Positions 28,952 through 38,480 of a DNA stretch of 64,000 bases are shown here, in pieces; positions within the stretch are counted from its first letter, which is position 1, and each line of letters starts with the position of its first letter. A program made the translations under genes and the position numbers. The notes beneath the pieces were generated by a model that saw nothing but the letters and a program-made list of their open reading frames with translations, did not search any database and was not told the DNA's origin. This DNA is from Saprospiraceae bacterium (GTDB taxonomy: Bacteria; Bacteroidota; Bacteroidia; Chitinophagales; Saprospiraceae): the NCBI GenBank assembly GCA_016718505.1, contig JADKDE010000002.1, forward strand, positions 806,001 through 870,000. The letters are read 5' to 3'.

Positions 28952-29548
28952 TTATTTAGTTGATTCCCATTTGGTCGGATTAATTTGAACTTTTGGATGA
29001 GAAACCAGTAGATGCCAAACTATCGCTTGAAAGCCTTCTACCAATGGGGTAATATGTGCAGAATTTACAGTAGGTATAACGCAGACAGCGTCTCCCATCT
29101 GCTTTGTGTACCCACCATCTTTTCCTACAACTCCTATTACTTTTCCTCCTAATTCTTTGCAATATTGAACAGCATTAGCAAGATTGGCTGATATATTTTT
29201 CTCGTAGTCTCCTCCACCCACTGAAAACACGAAAAGGGTATCTTTCGAGTTCAATTTACTCACTTTTAGCCAATTAATGATAGTGTTCTCCCAGCCTTCG
29301 TCATTAACTCTAGCCGTTAATTCTGAGATATTGTCATAGGGATTATAAGATTCTATATTGCATAATTTTCTGAAATCACACACAGCATGGGATGCGTGAC
29401 CAGCTCCTCCACCAGAACCAATAAGGAATAGTCGCCCATTATTCTCTCTCGTCTCACTCAGAATATCAGCCATTGATTCAATTATTTTTGAATCAATGTT
29501 GTCTAGTACTTCGTGGCATTCTTTGAGAAATGAACTAGCAAAATTCAT
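28952..29548 (-). CDS. gmhA: Sedoheptulose 7-phosphate isomerase (SIS domain)
   Basis: I chose ATG 29548, which leaves a 14-base gap to the preceding gene; an in-frame start at 29575 would overlap it. The 198-residue SIS-domain protein has FLIGSGGGAGHASHAV near residue 50, the phosphosugar loop, and VFSVGGGDYEKN near 112; the family's His and Glu region lies around NDEGWENTI. GmhA turns sedoheptulose 7-phosphate into D-glycero-D-manno-heptose 7-phosphate. Neighbours gmhB, hddC and hddA support this over other SIS isomerases. Confidence 0.9.
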   Translation of the reverse strand: MNFASSFLKECHEVLDNIDSKIIESMADILSETRENNGRLFLIGSGGGAGHASHAVCDFRKLCNIESYNPYDNISELTARVNDEGWENTIINWLKVSKLNSKDTLFVFSVGGGDYEKNISANLANAVQYCKELGGKVIGVVGKDGGYTKQMGDAVCVIPTVNSAHITPLVEGFQAIVWHLLVSHPKVQINPTKWESTK

Positions 29549-29562
29549 ATTACAATAATAAT

Positions 29563-30102
29563 TTATGTGAAACAAAGGTAATCAAAATCTTGAAAGAAAA
29601 ATTCTTTTAATGAAAATATTATTTTGTCTGGTTTGGTAAGTAATGAGTTTTTATTGTATCGGGTTTCTAAAAATATTGTTCGTATAGAGGCATTCTTTCC
29701 AGCCTCAACATCTTTATAACTATCACCTATGATGATTGATGATTTTTGATCGATACCATATTTGGTTATAAGATCCTCTATCATACCTGGTTTAGGTTTC
29801 TTACAAGTACAATTTGGTCCATCACTACATAGGCAATATTTTATTTCAGTTGGACGAAAATATTTCAATATTTCCCTGTCAATTCTATTCAAAAGATCTA
29901 ATGACATCAAACCTCGTTCAATATCTGGCTGATTTGAAACAATAAAAATATTGCCTTTGAATTCACTTAACTTTGGTATTACATCCAAAAAATCTTGACG
30001 AATAGAAAATTCTGAAAAATTTCTTGGTGATCCAATTATTTCTCCACGCAATACTACTTCATTTATTATTCCATCACGATCTAAAAAAATATTTTGAATC
30101 AT
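29563..30102 (-). CDS. gmhB: D-glycero-D-manno-heptose 1,7-bisphosphate phosphatase (HAD-IIIA)
   Basis: A 179-residue HAD phosphatase. FLDRDGIINEV holds the nucleophile and acid Asp; IVSNQPDIERG is motif II; a CLCSDGPNCTCKKPKPGM stretch near residue 100 is the Cys-rich zinc site specific to GmhB; and IIGDSYKDVEAG is motif IV. It removes the 7-phosphate after the HddA step. Spacing to gmhA is short. Confidence 0.92.
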   Translation of the reverse strand: MIQNIFLDRDGIINEVVLRGEIIGSPRNFSEFSIRQDFLDVIPKLSEFKGNIFIVSNQPDIERGLMSLDLLNRIDREILKYFRPTEIKYCLCSDGPNCTCKKPKPGMIEDLITKYGIDQKSSIIIGDSYKDVEAGKNASIRTIFLETRYNKNSLLTKPDKIIFSLKEFFFQDFDYLCFT

Positions 30103-30249
30103 AAAATATTAATTTGTAAACATAAAAATGTATATCTTCTAGAAAATCCAGTATAATTGTAGAATTCTGAAATTATATTAATTTCTAAGACATTTATAAT
30201 ATCGTTTTCTGTTTATCTATTATGCGAGGAAACAATCACTAACTTTGTT

Positions 30250-30853
30250 TTATTTTTTATTCTTTAAATACATTTCAGGTGAATCAAAAGCTAATACATT
30301 ATCATTAAAGCATTCGCAATACAATGAAATATTCTTTTGAAGCAACAAGGTAATGACTTTGTGTTTGATTTGTCTTTGGTTTTTCAATAAATTTAGTGAT
30401 TTTACCATCTGCTAAAAATTCTGCAACACCGCTTTGACTTACATCTTCCCTATAGTGTAATGCAACAGTAATTGTCGCTTTTGACTTCTCATGTTTTGCG
30501 ATTAATTTAGATAAATCAATTGAGGAAAAATTGTCTCCATATATTACCAAAAAGTTGTTCCCTTTTAATTGTGATTTAAAATTGCTGAGTGCTCCTGCCG
30601 TTCCTAACAATTCTGGTTCGAATGAATAATTAATTTTTACTCCCCATTTATTACCATCCCTGAAATAATCTGTTATTAAATCAGCTAAATGTGACGTATT
30701 AATATAAATATCTTCAATTCCATGAGTTTTGCATAACATGATATTGTGTTCTAAGATTGGTTTATTTTCATAAAGAATCATAGGTTTAGGTACATCTTTG
30801 ACTAAAGTACTTATCCTAGATCCTTTACCTGCTGCTAAAATGACTGCTTTCAT
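30250..30853 (-). pseudogene. hddC: D-glycero-D-manno-heptose 1-phosphate guanylyltransferase, internally deleted
   Basis: The first 170 residues are a good NDP-sugar pyrophosphorylase: VILAAGKGSRIST, IYGDNFSSIDL near residue 108, and FIEKP near 157. The frame then runs into an unrelated tail and stops at 30305. One base out of register, another frame from about 30345 continues as LLLQKNISLYCECF and AFDSPEMYL, a typical C-terminus, ending at the stop at 30250-30252. Some 40 residues expected between the two parts (the NAGIY-type region) are missing. A short shared GTCATT sequence at both presumed ends could explain the loss. I call it a broken hddC; an assembly fault is also possible. Confidence 0.65.
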
Positions 30854-30876
30854 TTAATTTTGATTGTTATATTTAA

Positions 30877-31899
30877 TCAAACATTGGCTAGCACTTTGAC
30901 ACCTTCAAAATCGAATTTAAAATCCATATGCTTTAAACCAGACTTCTCTAGTGCATTTTTTAGAGATGTTCTACTTCCCTTTTTTACAATAAATACAAAA
31001 AAGCCTCCTCCGCCTGCACCCATTATTTTGCCACCTAAAGCGCCCTGAGTAACTGCTAAATTGTACCAAGCATCTATAGAAGGGTTTGACATGCTGGTTG
31101 AAACTTTTTTCTTTATAGTCCAATGATCATGCATCAAATTTCCAATTTGATCAATATCTCCAGAAAAAAGACACTTTTTTATCTCGAACCCAATTTCTTT
31201 TATTTTGTGCATTGCATCAAGAGCTGTAAAATTGCTACCTTTTTCAATGTTACTGGAGAAAGCTGCTTTAATTTTTTGAGATTGTTCTCCTAAAATTATA
31301 TTTGCATCTCTTTGGATATCGGTGTAAAACATCATCAGTCGATCTTCGAGTTCGTGGATGACTTCCTTGTCCAACTCTAAATGTTCAACATTTACTTTGC
31401 CATCTTTTGCAATATTCATTTGGATTATTCCGCCGAATGCGGCTGCATATTGATCTTGTTTGCCAATGGGCTTTTTACACAAATTAATTTCTACCATACA
31501 AGCTTCTTCAGCGAGATCTTGAACTGATTTGTCTTTCTTGTATAAGGTATTGAGTGCTTTAAGAAGTGCTACAGTATAAGAGCTTGAAGACCCCATTCCT
31601 GTTCCCGCTGATAAATCTGCTACGGAATTTATTTCCAAAGGCTTTCTTGCTTGAAGATATTTAATAGTTTCTCTAACAATATCGTGCTGAATATTTTCAA
31701 ATTTAGGAAATGGCACAATTTCAGTCCGAGAATAGCCTACTTTGATTACGTTAGAAACAGCGGGCTCGTTTATGTTGAGGTACATATATTTGTTAATTGC
31801 AGCAGTAATTAAAGACCCCTCAAATTGTTCATAATATGAGGGTAAATCAGTCCCACCTCCTCCAATTGGTAGTCTAAATGGAGCACGAGCAATTATCAT
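30877..31899 (-). CDS. hddA: D-glycero-D-manno-heptose 7-phosphate kinase (GHMP kinase)
   Basis: A 340-residue GHMP kinase starting at ATG 31899. IARAPFRLPIGGGGTDLPSY is the family's opening, SAGTGMGSSSSYTVALLKAL near residue 95 is the phosphate loop, and the C-terminal GKIMGAGGGGFFVF the third GHMP motif. HddA phosphorylates heptose 7-phosphate at C1 with alpha configuration, so the downstream product is GDP-activated. It is the first gene of the minus operon and a TAnnTTTG element lies just upstream. The related fucokinase-type enzymes are an alternative that the gmhA/gmhB context makes less likely. Confidence 0.92.
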   Translation of the reverse strand: MIIARAPFRLPIGGGGTDLPSYYEQFEGSLITAAINKYMYLNINEPAVSNVIKVGYSRTEIVPFPKFENIQHDIVRETIKYLQARKPLEINSVADLSAGTGMGSSSSYTVALLKALNTLYKKDKSVQDLAEEACMVEINLCKKPIGKQDQYAAAFGGIIQMNIAKDGKVNVEHLELDKEVIHELEDRLMMFYTDIQRDANIILGEQSQKIKAAFSSNIEKGSNFTALDAMHKIKEIGFEIKKCLFSGDIDQIGNLMHDHWTIKKKVSTSMSNPSIDAWYNLAVTQGALGGKIMGAGGGGFFVFIVKKGSRTSLKNALEKSGLKHMDFKFDFEGVKVLANV

Positions 31900-31934
31900 A
31901 AATGGTTGTTTTAAAATTTAAATAGTTTATAATG

Positions 31935-31942
31935 CAAATATA
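31935..31942 (-). promoter_or_regulatory. Candidate -7 promoter element for the heptose operon
   Basis: TATATTTG on the minus strand matches TAnnTTTG 36 bases before the hddA start. No clear -33 partner. Confidence 0.45.
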
Positions 31943-31961
31943 TAAAAAAATTATAATTTGA

Positions 31962-32210
31962 ATGGATTCTGTTTCTATTATAAAGTTATATTTCATGTTG
32001 TATCTCTACCATCGCGATGACAAAGGAATCGAAATAAAAGCCAAAGGGATGTTGCAAAGTGTCGTCGGAACTAAAAAGAAATTTCGGTCTCAATTGAATT
32101 TTGGGTTGGTTGACTCTTTTTATATGTATTTGGAAGATTTTGTGAGTAGATTATCTCCTAAAGCGATTAATTTTTTATTCAAAATGACTCAATTGAAAAA
32201 CTTGGGTTAA
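31962..32210 (+). CDS. Hypothetical small ORF of unknown function
   Basis: An 82-codon frame divergent from hddA. It begins with a hydrophobic stretch (IIKLYFMLYLY), continues with a Lys-rich part and ends in LFKMTQLKNLG. I do not recognise the protein and see no conserved motif or coupling. It ends 8 bases before the structured RNA that follows, so it may be a decayed fragment or chance. Confidence 0.3.
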   Translation: MDSVSIIKLYFMLYLYHRDDKGIEIKAKGMLQSVVGTKKKFRSQLNFGLVDSFYMYLEDFVSRLSPKAINFLFKMTQLKNLG

Positions 32211-32217
32211 AATCCCA

Positions 32218-32381
32218 GCCCGTGAGCGGGAGTAGTGGTCGCATCGAAATAGACCGATGAGAATCGGGATATGATGCGAGTCTGCCCAAATGACGGGGAT
32301 TGATATGAAGCGATTGGGAAGACAGAACCCACGTATCACGCGACCCGAACTCGACCCAAGGGAGAGAAGAGGGGCACGGCC
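32218..32381 (+). ncRNA. Structured RNA element, copy A (unknown family)
   Basis: About 160 bases that are visibly richer in G and C than their surroundings. A closing helix CCGTG/CACGG (32220-32224 with 32375-32379) encloses GCG/CGC (32226-32228 with 32339-32341). Inside are hairpin TCGCATC/GATGCGA (32239-32245, 32273-32279) with an inner CCGAT-GAGA-ATCGG GNRA hairpin, and a long hairpin at 32280-32323. The conserved blocks GTGAG, GTAGTGG, ACCCACG and CGACC, and the end GGGCACG, are shared in order with the element at 51511. It lies 57 bases before the rhodanese gene. Strand follows the second copy. It contains no long reading frame. Confidence 0.6.
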
Positions 32382-32437
32382 AAATGAACAAGTCCATTGA
32401 TAAGATGGTTTAGTGTATAATCAAAAGTTCGAATATT

Positions 32438-33145
32438 ATGAAGTTAAAAGTGTTTAAAATCGGAATCGTGCTAGGGATTTTGGCGTTTTTTTCATTGAAT
32501 ATCACAGCTCAGACGGCTTCATATATGGATTATGATGTGGGTAGATTTTCTAAGATGATGGGGCAGCCCAACGTGCAGATCCTTGATGTGAGGACTGCCG
32601 GAGAATTTAATTCGGGACACCTCGCTGGTGCCATGCAGGCGGATTGGACAAAGCAAAAGGAATTTGAACTGCGAGCGTCTAGTCTCGATAAATCTAAGCC
32701 AATTTTGGTTTATTGTCAAGCTGGTGGTAGGAGTGCAGCAGCCAGTAATTATTTGGCAACCAAAGGCTTTAAAGTGACCAATATGATCGGCGGAATGAAT
32801 GCATGGAGTCAAGCTTCGCTACCAATAGAAGGTGCGAAAAATGATCCTAAAAATGTGGTGACAAAAGCCCAAATGAAAGCACAAATCAATCAAAAAGGTT
32901 ATTGTCTGGTTGATTATGGGGCGACTTGGTGCCCTCCTTGTAGAAAGATGAAACCAGTAGTAGCGGATATCGTCAAGAAAAATAAAATTAGATTCTTGTA
33001 CATTGATGTGCCGAGCAATCAAGCACTTTTCAATGAATCGGGGTATGATGCAATGCCAGTTTTTAAACTATACAAAGATGGTAAGGAAATCTGGTCACAC
33101 CAAGGAACTTTTGAGAGCAAAGAATTGACGCAGCATCTCAAGTAG
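32438..33145 (+). CDS. Rhodanese-thioredoxin fusion, exported
   Basis: A 235-residue protein. Signal peptide residues 1-24 (ending ITAQ), then a rhodanese domain around 30-125 with the active Cys in VYCQAGGRS. A thioredoxin-like domain follows with ATWCPPCRKM near residue 163, the CxxC pair. It likely handles sulfane or thiol-redox work in the periplasm. Its 3' end overlaps the trmH remnant on the other strand by 8 bases. Confidence 0.9.
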   Translation: MKLKVFKIGIVLGILAFFSLNITAQTASYMDYDVGRFSKMMGQPNVQILDVRTAGEFNSGHLAGAMQADWTKQKEFELRASSLDKSKPILVYCQAGGRSAAASNYLATKGFKVTNMIGGMNAWSQASLPIEGAKNDPKNVVTKAQMKAQINQKGYCLVDYGATWCPPCRKMKPVVADIVKKNKIRFLYIDVPSNQALFNESGYDAMPVFKLYKDGKEIWSHQGTFESKELTQHLK

Positions 33146-33649
33146 AGCTTTTCGAATTTAAGTAAAAAAATAGGATAGAGGAGGTGGTAGCCATATTTAA
33201 GGATTCTGCCATATTGTCTGTGGCTGGAGGTATCTGAACGTATTTGGATACGTTTTGGCGGACTTCTGGCCTAAATTTCCTGGGTCTTGTATTTTGTCTA
33301 AATAAAAAACTGAACCATTCGCTGGTGTTTTTTCTTCGAAATTAGGGAAATAAGCAGTGCATAAAACTGCAGGAGGATCCTTTAAAGCACTAACTCGATT
33401 GATATCTTTTTGCTTAAGGCAATAAATGGGTTTATTTATGCTTTTTAGCAAAAGCTGGTTGTCATCTAACCAAGCACTTGTGGCGTAAATCCCGTGGATT
33501 AAATTTGGGTGTTTTGTCATTAGTTCGAGGCTTAGTTTATTAGCTTCGACAACAAAATTTTGATACCTTTGCTTCTCTTTCTTGTCTTTCAATGATTTTA
33601 GCCAAGTGAGAGTTTTGTTATCAATATCAATGTATTTGGATTTGTTCAT
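33138..33649 (-). pseudogene. SpoU/TrmH-type rRNA methyltransferase, internally deleted
   Basis: The N-terminal 115 residues are a TrmH/RlmB-type substrate-binding domain, and DKIQDPGNLG near residue 125 is motif 1 of the SPOUT fold. The frame then continues out of register to a stop at 33197. One base out of frame is the typical end of the same family, RPEVRQNVSKYVQIPPATDN followed by MAESLNMATTSSILFFYL, ending at 33138-33140. About 90-110 residues of the catalytic domain are missing. The sequence TTTAGGC at the joint would be expected at both sides of the lost part. It faces the tamL gene with 9 bases between, an arrangement common in Bacteroidota. Confidence 0.7.
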
Positions 33650-33658
33650 AAGAATCTT

Positions 33659-36064
33659 TTGAGAAAATATTTACAAATATCGTTTTTTGGAGGCAAGTAT
33701 CTCATGATTTTTGTGGGATTCTTGCATTTACTTTCATGCAATATATCAAAGTATCTGACAAAGGATGAAATAATCTTGAAGGAGAACAAATTTGTATTGA
33801 AAAATCATCCAGATATTGACGATCCAAGAGCATTGAAAAGTGAGTTGTATTATGTCTCCAAACAGCGACCTATCAGTAAAACGATGCATTTTAGAGAATG
33901 GGTTTATTTCAAAACATCAAAGTCCACAGATACATCGCAATTTAAGAAATGGGTAAGAAGTTCATTTTCGGAAAAACCATCGATTTATGACGACGTACTG
34001 ACCAATACTTCGGTTTCAAACATGCGTATTTTTATGCAAGAAAAGGGATTCCTTGATGCACAAGTCTTCTACCAAGTTAGGACAAGAAATCAAGAGGCTA
34101 TTGTGACATATACAGTAGATGCTGGGCGAAGGTATTCCGTAGAATCACTCGAGTATGTCAGTAAGGATACCGCTCTCGTAAAACTGATGGAGCAATATAA
34201 ACCTACATCCATGTTAGGCCCAGGAAATCCGATTGATATCGGTTCCTATCAATTGGAAACCAAGCGAATTACGGCATTTCTGCAAAATATTGGATTTGCT
34301 GAATTTTCAATAAAGGATATTGGCCCAATAGTGACTGATAGCTCTAAGAAGATGAATTACCTGTCAAAAGGTTTGGCCCCAAAATTGCCTATTACCATCG
34401 AACTATACAGACCTGATGAGCTCGCCAATCACAAGCGATTTACGATAGGGGCTGTTAGGTGTTTTACTGATTATTTGCCGAATCAAAGCTGGGATACTTT
34501 AACCTCTTTAAGTTATAACCATATTGATTTTTATACCAGAGAAAAAAAGTTTTCAACGAAACCTGAAAGATTGGCTGAGACCATATTTCTTCAACCCAAT
34601 GACCTGTCAACTAGAAATGCTTTGGAGAAAAGTTATGCTAGGCTCAATAGATTGGGTTTATACAAATATATAAATATCAGACAATTAAGGGATAGCATCA
34701 CGGATTCTATCCTAAACTATAATATTCAATTAACCCCAGTACCAAAGTTGCCTGTGGAATATGGAGGAGACCTAAATTTACAAACGATAGAGCAAACTGG
34801 TTCTTTTCTCGAGATTTCTGGAAGGGCGGGGTTAAGGAATAAGAATACATTTTCTGGTGGTGAACTTTTTGGAGTAGATCTCAAGTTGGGTTTGGAATTT
34901 AACTTTAGCAATAATACGAGAGTGACAGCCTATCAAGTCCAGGCATCTACCTTTATCAAAGCGCCTAAAATGTATGATTTTACGGGTCATGTTAGAGCTT
35001 ATAATTCTATACGTGTGATCAATAGGAAATATTTTGATAAATTATATTCAGATGGGACAACTAAGGCCACACTGACTGCGGATTTTTCTAATGATTCAAG
35101 GCTTTATAATTTGGTTTCGGTACAAGGAGGATATGGGCATGAATTGGTTTTGAGCACAGCGAGAAAGCAGAATATCGAGTGGACGGGGTTTAAGCTATTT
35201 TTGACGTCCAATTTTAGTGATAATTTGGAAAGATTGGTGAATACCCAAAAGTACCTTCGTTATAGTTTGAGTGATCAGCTCTTAACTGGTTTACTATTTA
35301 GAAAATTTCAATTTCAGTTCCGAAGCAATCCAAACAATGCCCATGAGACCTATTCTATGCTGGGGAGTTTTTCACAATCAGGATTGGAATACCACGGATT
35401 AAAAGCAATCCTCGGATCTAAATACAGAAGTTTTATAAATGAATATGAGGATGACGATAAAAAAATTCATTTTGCACAATTCCTAAAAACAGAGTTTGAA
35501 GGCAGTTATACCAAGCAATATACGCCACAGACAGCATTTATTTTTAGGATGAATCTAGGCATCGGACTGCCGTTTGGTTCTAGCTCAGAATTACCCTTTG
35601 CGGAGCAGTTTTTCTTAGGTGGGCCCTTGAGTATGAGGGGGTGGAGGATAAGAGAATTAGGGCCTGGGTCTTATAGAGATCCTGAAGCGTCGGCTCCATA
35701 CTATCAGACCAGCAATTTTAAATTTGAAATGAACGGCGAGTATAGATTTCCAATTTTTTGGATTTTCAAAGGAGCTATATTTGCAGATATTGGCAACATT
35801 TGGTTGTTGAAAAAAGACGAACAGAGGCCTGGAGGTGAATTGAGTTTTAAAAATTTGTCCAGTATCGCTGTTAATACAGGTTTTGGTGTACGGATGGATT
35901 TTACCTATTTTATTTTTAGAGTTGATGCTGGTTCTATACTCAAGACGGCTTATAAATTGGAAGATGAAAACACCCACCTTTTGAGTTACAAATATCCTTA
36001 CCCCGATTTTAAATCCTTTCTGCGAGGTTTAAATTTCAATTTTGCACTTGGTTATCCTTTCTAA
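33659..36064 (+). CDS. TamL-like BamA/TamA family outer membrane lipoprotein
   Basis: An 801-residue Omp85 protein. The TTG start gives a basic N-terminus before a lipobox LHLLSC (Cys near residue 27), which marks the Bacteroidota TamL type; an internal ATG at 33704 would cut the signal short. POTRA-like domains lie around 40-380. The C-terminal half is a 16-strand barrel with the conserved GGPLSMRGWRIRELG motif near residue 655, the lid-lock RGF/RGW element. It should insert or export proteins across the outer membrane with a TamB partner, not in this window. Confidence 0.9.
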   Translation: MRKYLQISFFGGKYLMIFVGFLHLLSCNISKYLTKDEIILKENKFVLKNHPDIDDPRALKSELYYVSKQRPISKTMHFREWVYFKTSKSTDTSQFKKWVRSSFSEKPSIYDDVLTNTSVSNMRIFMQEKGFLDAQVFYQVRTRNQEAIVTYTVDAGRRYSVESLEYVSKDTALVKLMEQYKPTSMLGPGNPIDIGSYQLETKRITAFLQNIGFAEFSIKDIGPIVTDSSKKMNYLSKGLAPKLPITIELYRPDELANHKRFTIGAVRCFTDYLPNQSWDTLTSLSYNHIDFYTREKKFSTKPERLAETIFLQPNDLSTRNALEKSYARLNRLGLYKYINIRQLRDSITDSILNYNIQLTPVPKLPVEYGGDLNLQTIEQTGSFLEISGRAGLRNKNTFSGGELFGVDLKLGLEFNFSNNTRVTAYQVQASTFIKAPKMYDFTGHVRAYNSIRVINRKYFDKLYSDGTTKATLTADFSNDSRLYNLVSVQGGYGHELVLSTARKQNIEWTGFKLFLTSNFSDNLERLVNTQKYLRYSLSDQLLTGLLFRKFQFQFRSNPNNAHETYSMLGSFSQSGLEYHGLKAILGSKYRSFINEYEDDDKKIHFAQFLKTEFEGSYTKQYTPQTAFIFRMNLGIGLPFGSSSELPFAEQFFLGGPLSMRGWRIRELGPGSYRDPEASAPYYQTSNFKFEMNGEYRFPIFWIFKGAIFADIGNIWLLKKDEQRPGGELSFKNLSSIAVNTGFGVRMDFTYFIFRVDAGSILKTAYKLEDENTHLLSYKYPYPDFKSFLRGLNFNFALGYPF

Positions 36065-36231
36065 TGAATATCAGCAAGTACTAAATTTTATTTTTCATTG
36101 TATTTGTTAATAAGTGTTTTATATATATTAACAATTTATTATAAGTTAAAGTCAGAATAATATTTTTTCGTGTAAATTATTCATCCTATTTTTGAGTTCG
36201 TTCATTTAATTTAAAACTTATAATTTTTGCT

Positions 36232-38480
36232 ATGAAAAAAATCTCTTTACAAGTATTCTTGTACTGGTCTCTTATTTTGTTTCAGGCCAGTCATCCATTC
36301 CAGCGTGTAACTCTACTGTGTCACAAACTTTTACTGGTTTTGCACCCTCCTCTGGTACCAATATTACTACGAATCCATTGACCAATTGGGTTTTTACGGC
36401 GACAGGTGCTGGTGGTCAATTATTTCAAGGTACCAACCAAGCAACAGGGACTGCTGGTGGGTGGTATGCCAACAACAATTTGTCGTTTTTGGGGTCAGGC
36501 TCCGTTTCTAATGGTCAAGCAACTTGGAGCCTACAAAACAACTCAGGGAGTGCCATAACAGGGTTTAGTTTGGATTTCCTTGCCAGGATGTTCAAATCTG
36601 GAACAAACAGCCCAACGGTATCCGTCTCATATCAAGGCGGGGCTTGCGGATCGAATCCATCAGCAGGAGCATTGACGAATTCGTTATCTTCATTGACTTT
36701 TAGCGATGCAACGGCTAATATTAGTACAGGGACCACTTTGACACAAAGTGTGTCTGGTATCAATATACCTGCAGGTTCTTGTATTTATATCAGATTTGTA
36801 TTTTCTGGGGGAAGTAGTTCAGACAATCTAGGGATTGATAATTTGAACTTTACTGTTACATCATGCGCAGTATCTTCTTGTACTATCTTATCAGCAGGAA
36901 CATTGGTCGGTGCTTGTAATAATGCTGGTACATTAGGAGGTAATACGAGCGATGATTACTATACGTTTTCATTGAATCCAACTGGCAGCAGTCTAGGTTC
37001 AAGTTATTCTGTTTCAGGTGCTTTTGTCGGTAGTCCAGTCAGTGGTATCGTATATGGAAGTGCGACTACAATAGGTGGGAGCCAGTTGATTTCTTCAGGG
37101 GCATTCAATATTACGATTACGGATGCTGCTAATAGTACATGTGTCTTTGTAACCACTGTGACTCCTCCTGCTACATGTTCAGCAGATGCTCCAATAAGTC
37201 CTGTGACCCTTTTGACACAATCCATCAACCCTTGTGGCGGGGATGGACAAAATGAGTTTATTGTTGCTTCAACGGGATCAGCAGGAGTCAATATCGCAGA
37301 TCTTGCCTTTACATCGGACAATCTAGGTGATATGAATTATTTTTGGGGAGGCTCAAATGTTCCAGCAAATGCTTATAATATCAGTGGTTTGACTGGGGAT
37401 CCTTATGAAGCCTGTGGAGTAGGGACTGTTGAGTGCTATGGGTTCCTTTATCCTTCAAATAGTGGAAATAATGTTACGATTACAAACAGAATTAATCAAC
37501 TGAATGCTTGTGCGGGTTGCTCTGTATTTCTCCCAGTTCCATCTACCAATATTATCCCAGCGGGTAGTAATTTTATTGTTTTTTTAGGAGCTGGTTTTTG
37601 TGACTTTCATTTAGCATGTACTAATTTAAATTTCTCCAATCATTGTAGTGGGGGAACAGCTACCCAAACATACTATGCAGTATTCGGTACAGGTAATTCA
37701 GCCAACCAAGCATGTAACAATACCACAGGAGGATTTTTTGGCAATTCTAGTCCACGTACTAGTACCCTTTTGGTTTATGATGGCACTGGAGCTAACACTA
37801 CAATTTCCAATTATTTTTCCAGTTCAGTAAATTATTCTCCTGGTAGTAGTCCAGCACCAGGGAATGGCGGATTCATAAGCCCTGATGGTACTTGGGTTAA
37901 TGATCAAGGTTGTGTTCCCTTGGCTGCTACCTTGATTTTTCCTTTAGAATTGATAGGCTTCAATGTGAAAGTGGTTAGTAAAAACGAAGCAATATTGACA
38001 TGGCAAACTGCTAATGAAGTCGAGCTGGATGGATTTGAAATACAAAGAAGTTATGACGGAATTCTATTCGAAACTATTGGATTTAGAGAGGCCAGAGGTA
38101 TTCCATTGAACAAAACAAATTATGTTTTTTCGGATAAAATTCCATTGAAGACTATTCAATATTATCGCTTAAAAATGAAGGATTTGAATGGTAGTTTTAC
38201 CTATTCACCGATCAAAATATTGTCTGTGAATATAGGCGAAAGCGTTAAAATATTTCCGACACTCGTTGACGATAAAATAAATTTAAGCTTTGATCAAAAT
38301 ACCTCAAATGAAGTTTCTATCCTAGTCATAGATATTATGGGTAAAATAATCTCACGCCATGAAATTCCATTTGATACTAGACAAGCAGAAATTGATGCAA
38401 TTTCCCTAGCGAAGGGAATGTATTTTATCCAAGTCCAAATAGGTAATAAAAAACAAACTTTTAAAATACAAAAGCTCTAA
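36232..38480 (+). CDS. T9SS type A sorting-domain secreted protein, frameshifted in the signal peptide
   Basis: The intact frame starts only at 36318, but an ATG at 36232 opens a typical signal peptide (MKKISLQVFLYWSLILF) in another frame. One extra T in the TTT run at 36280-36282 would connect the two as ILFSGQSSIPACNS. The body is Ser/Thr/Asn/Gly-rich beta repeats with many Cys, including an adhesin-like N-terminal domain with no recognised enzyme motif. The last 150 residues hold a fibronectin-like GFEIQRSYDG domain and a sorting domain ending in QTFKIQKL. Surface or matrix function is likely. Confidence 0.78.

Noticed and set aside
32218..32381. RNase P RNA
   Set aside because: A GACAGAACCC-like piece and a GAAATAGACCG-like piece caught my eye, but the GAGGAAAGTCCG core is missing and the element is far too short.
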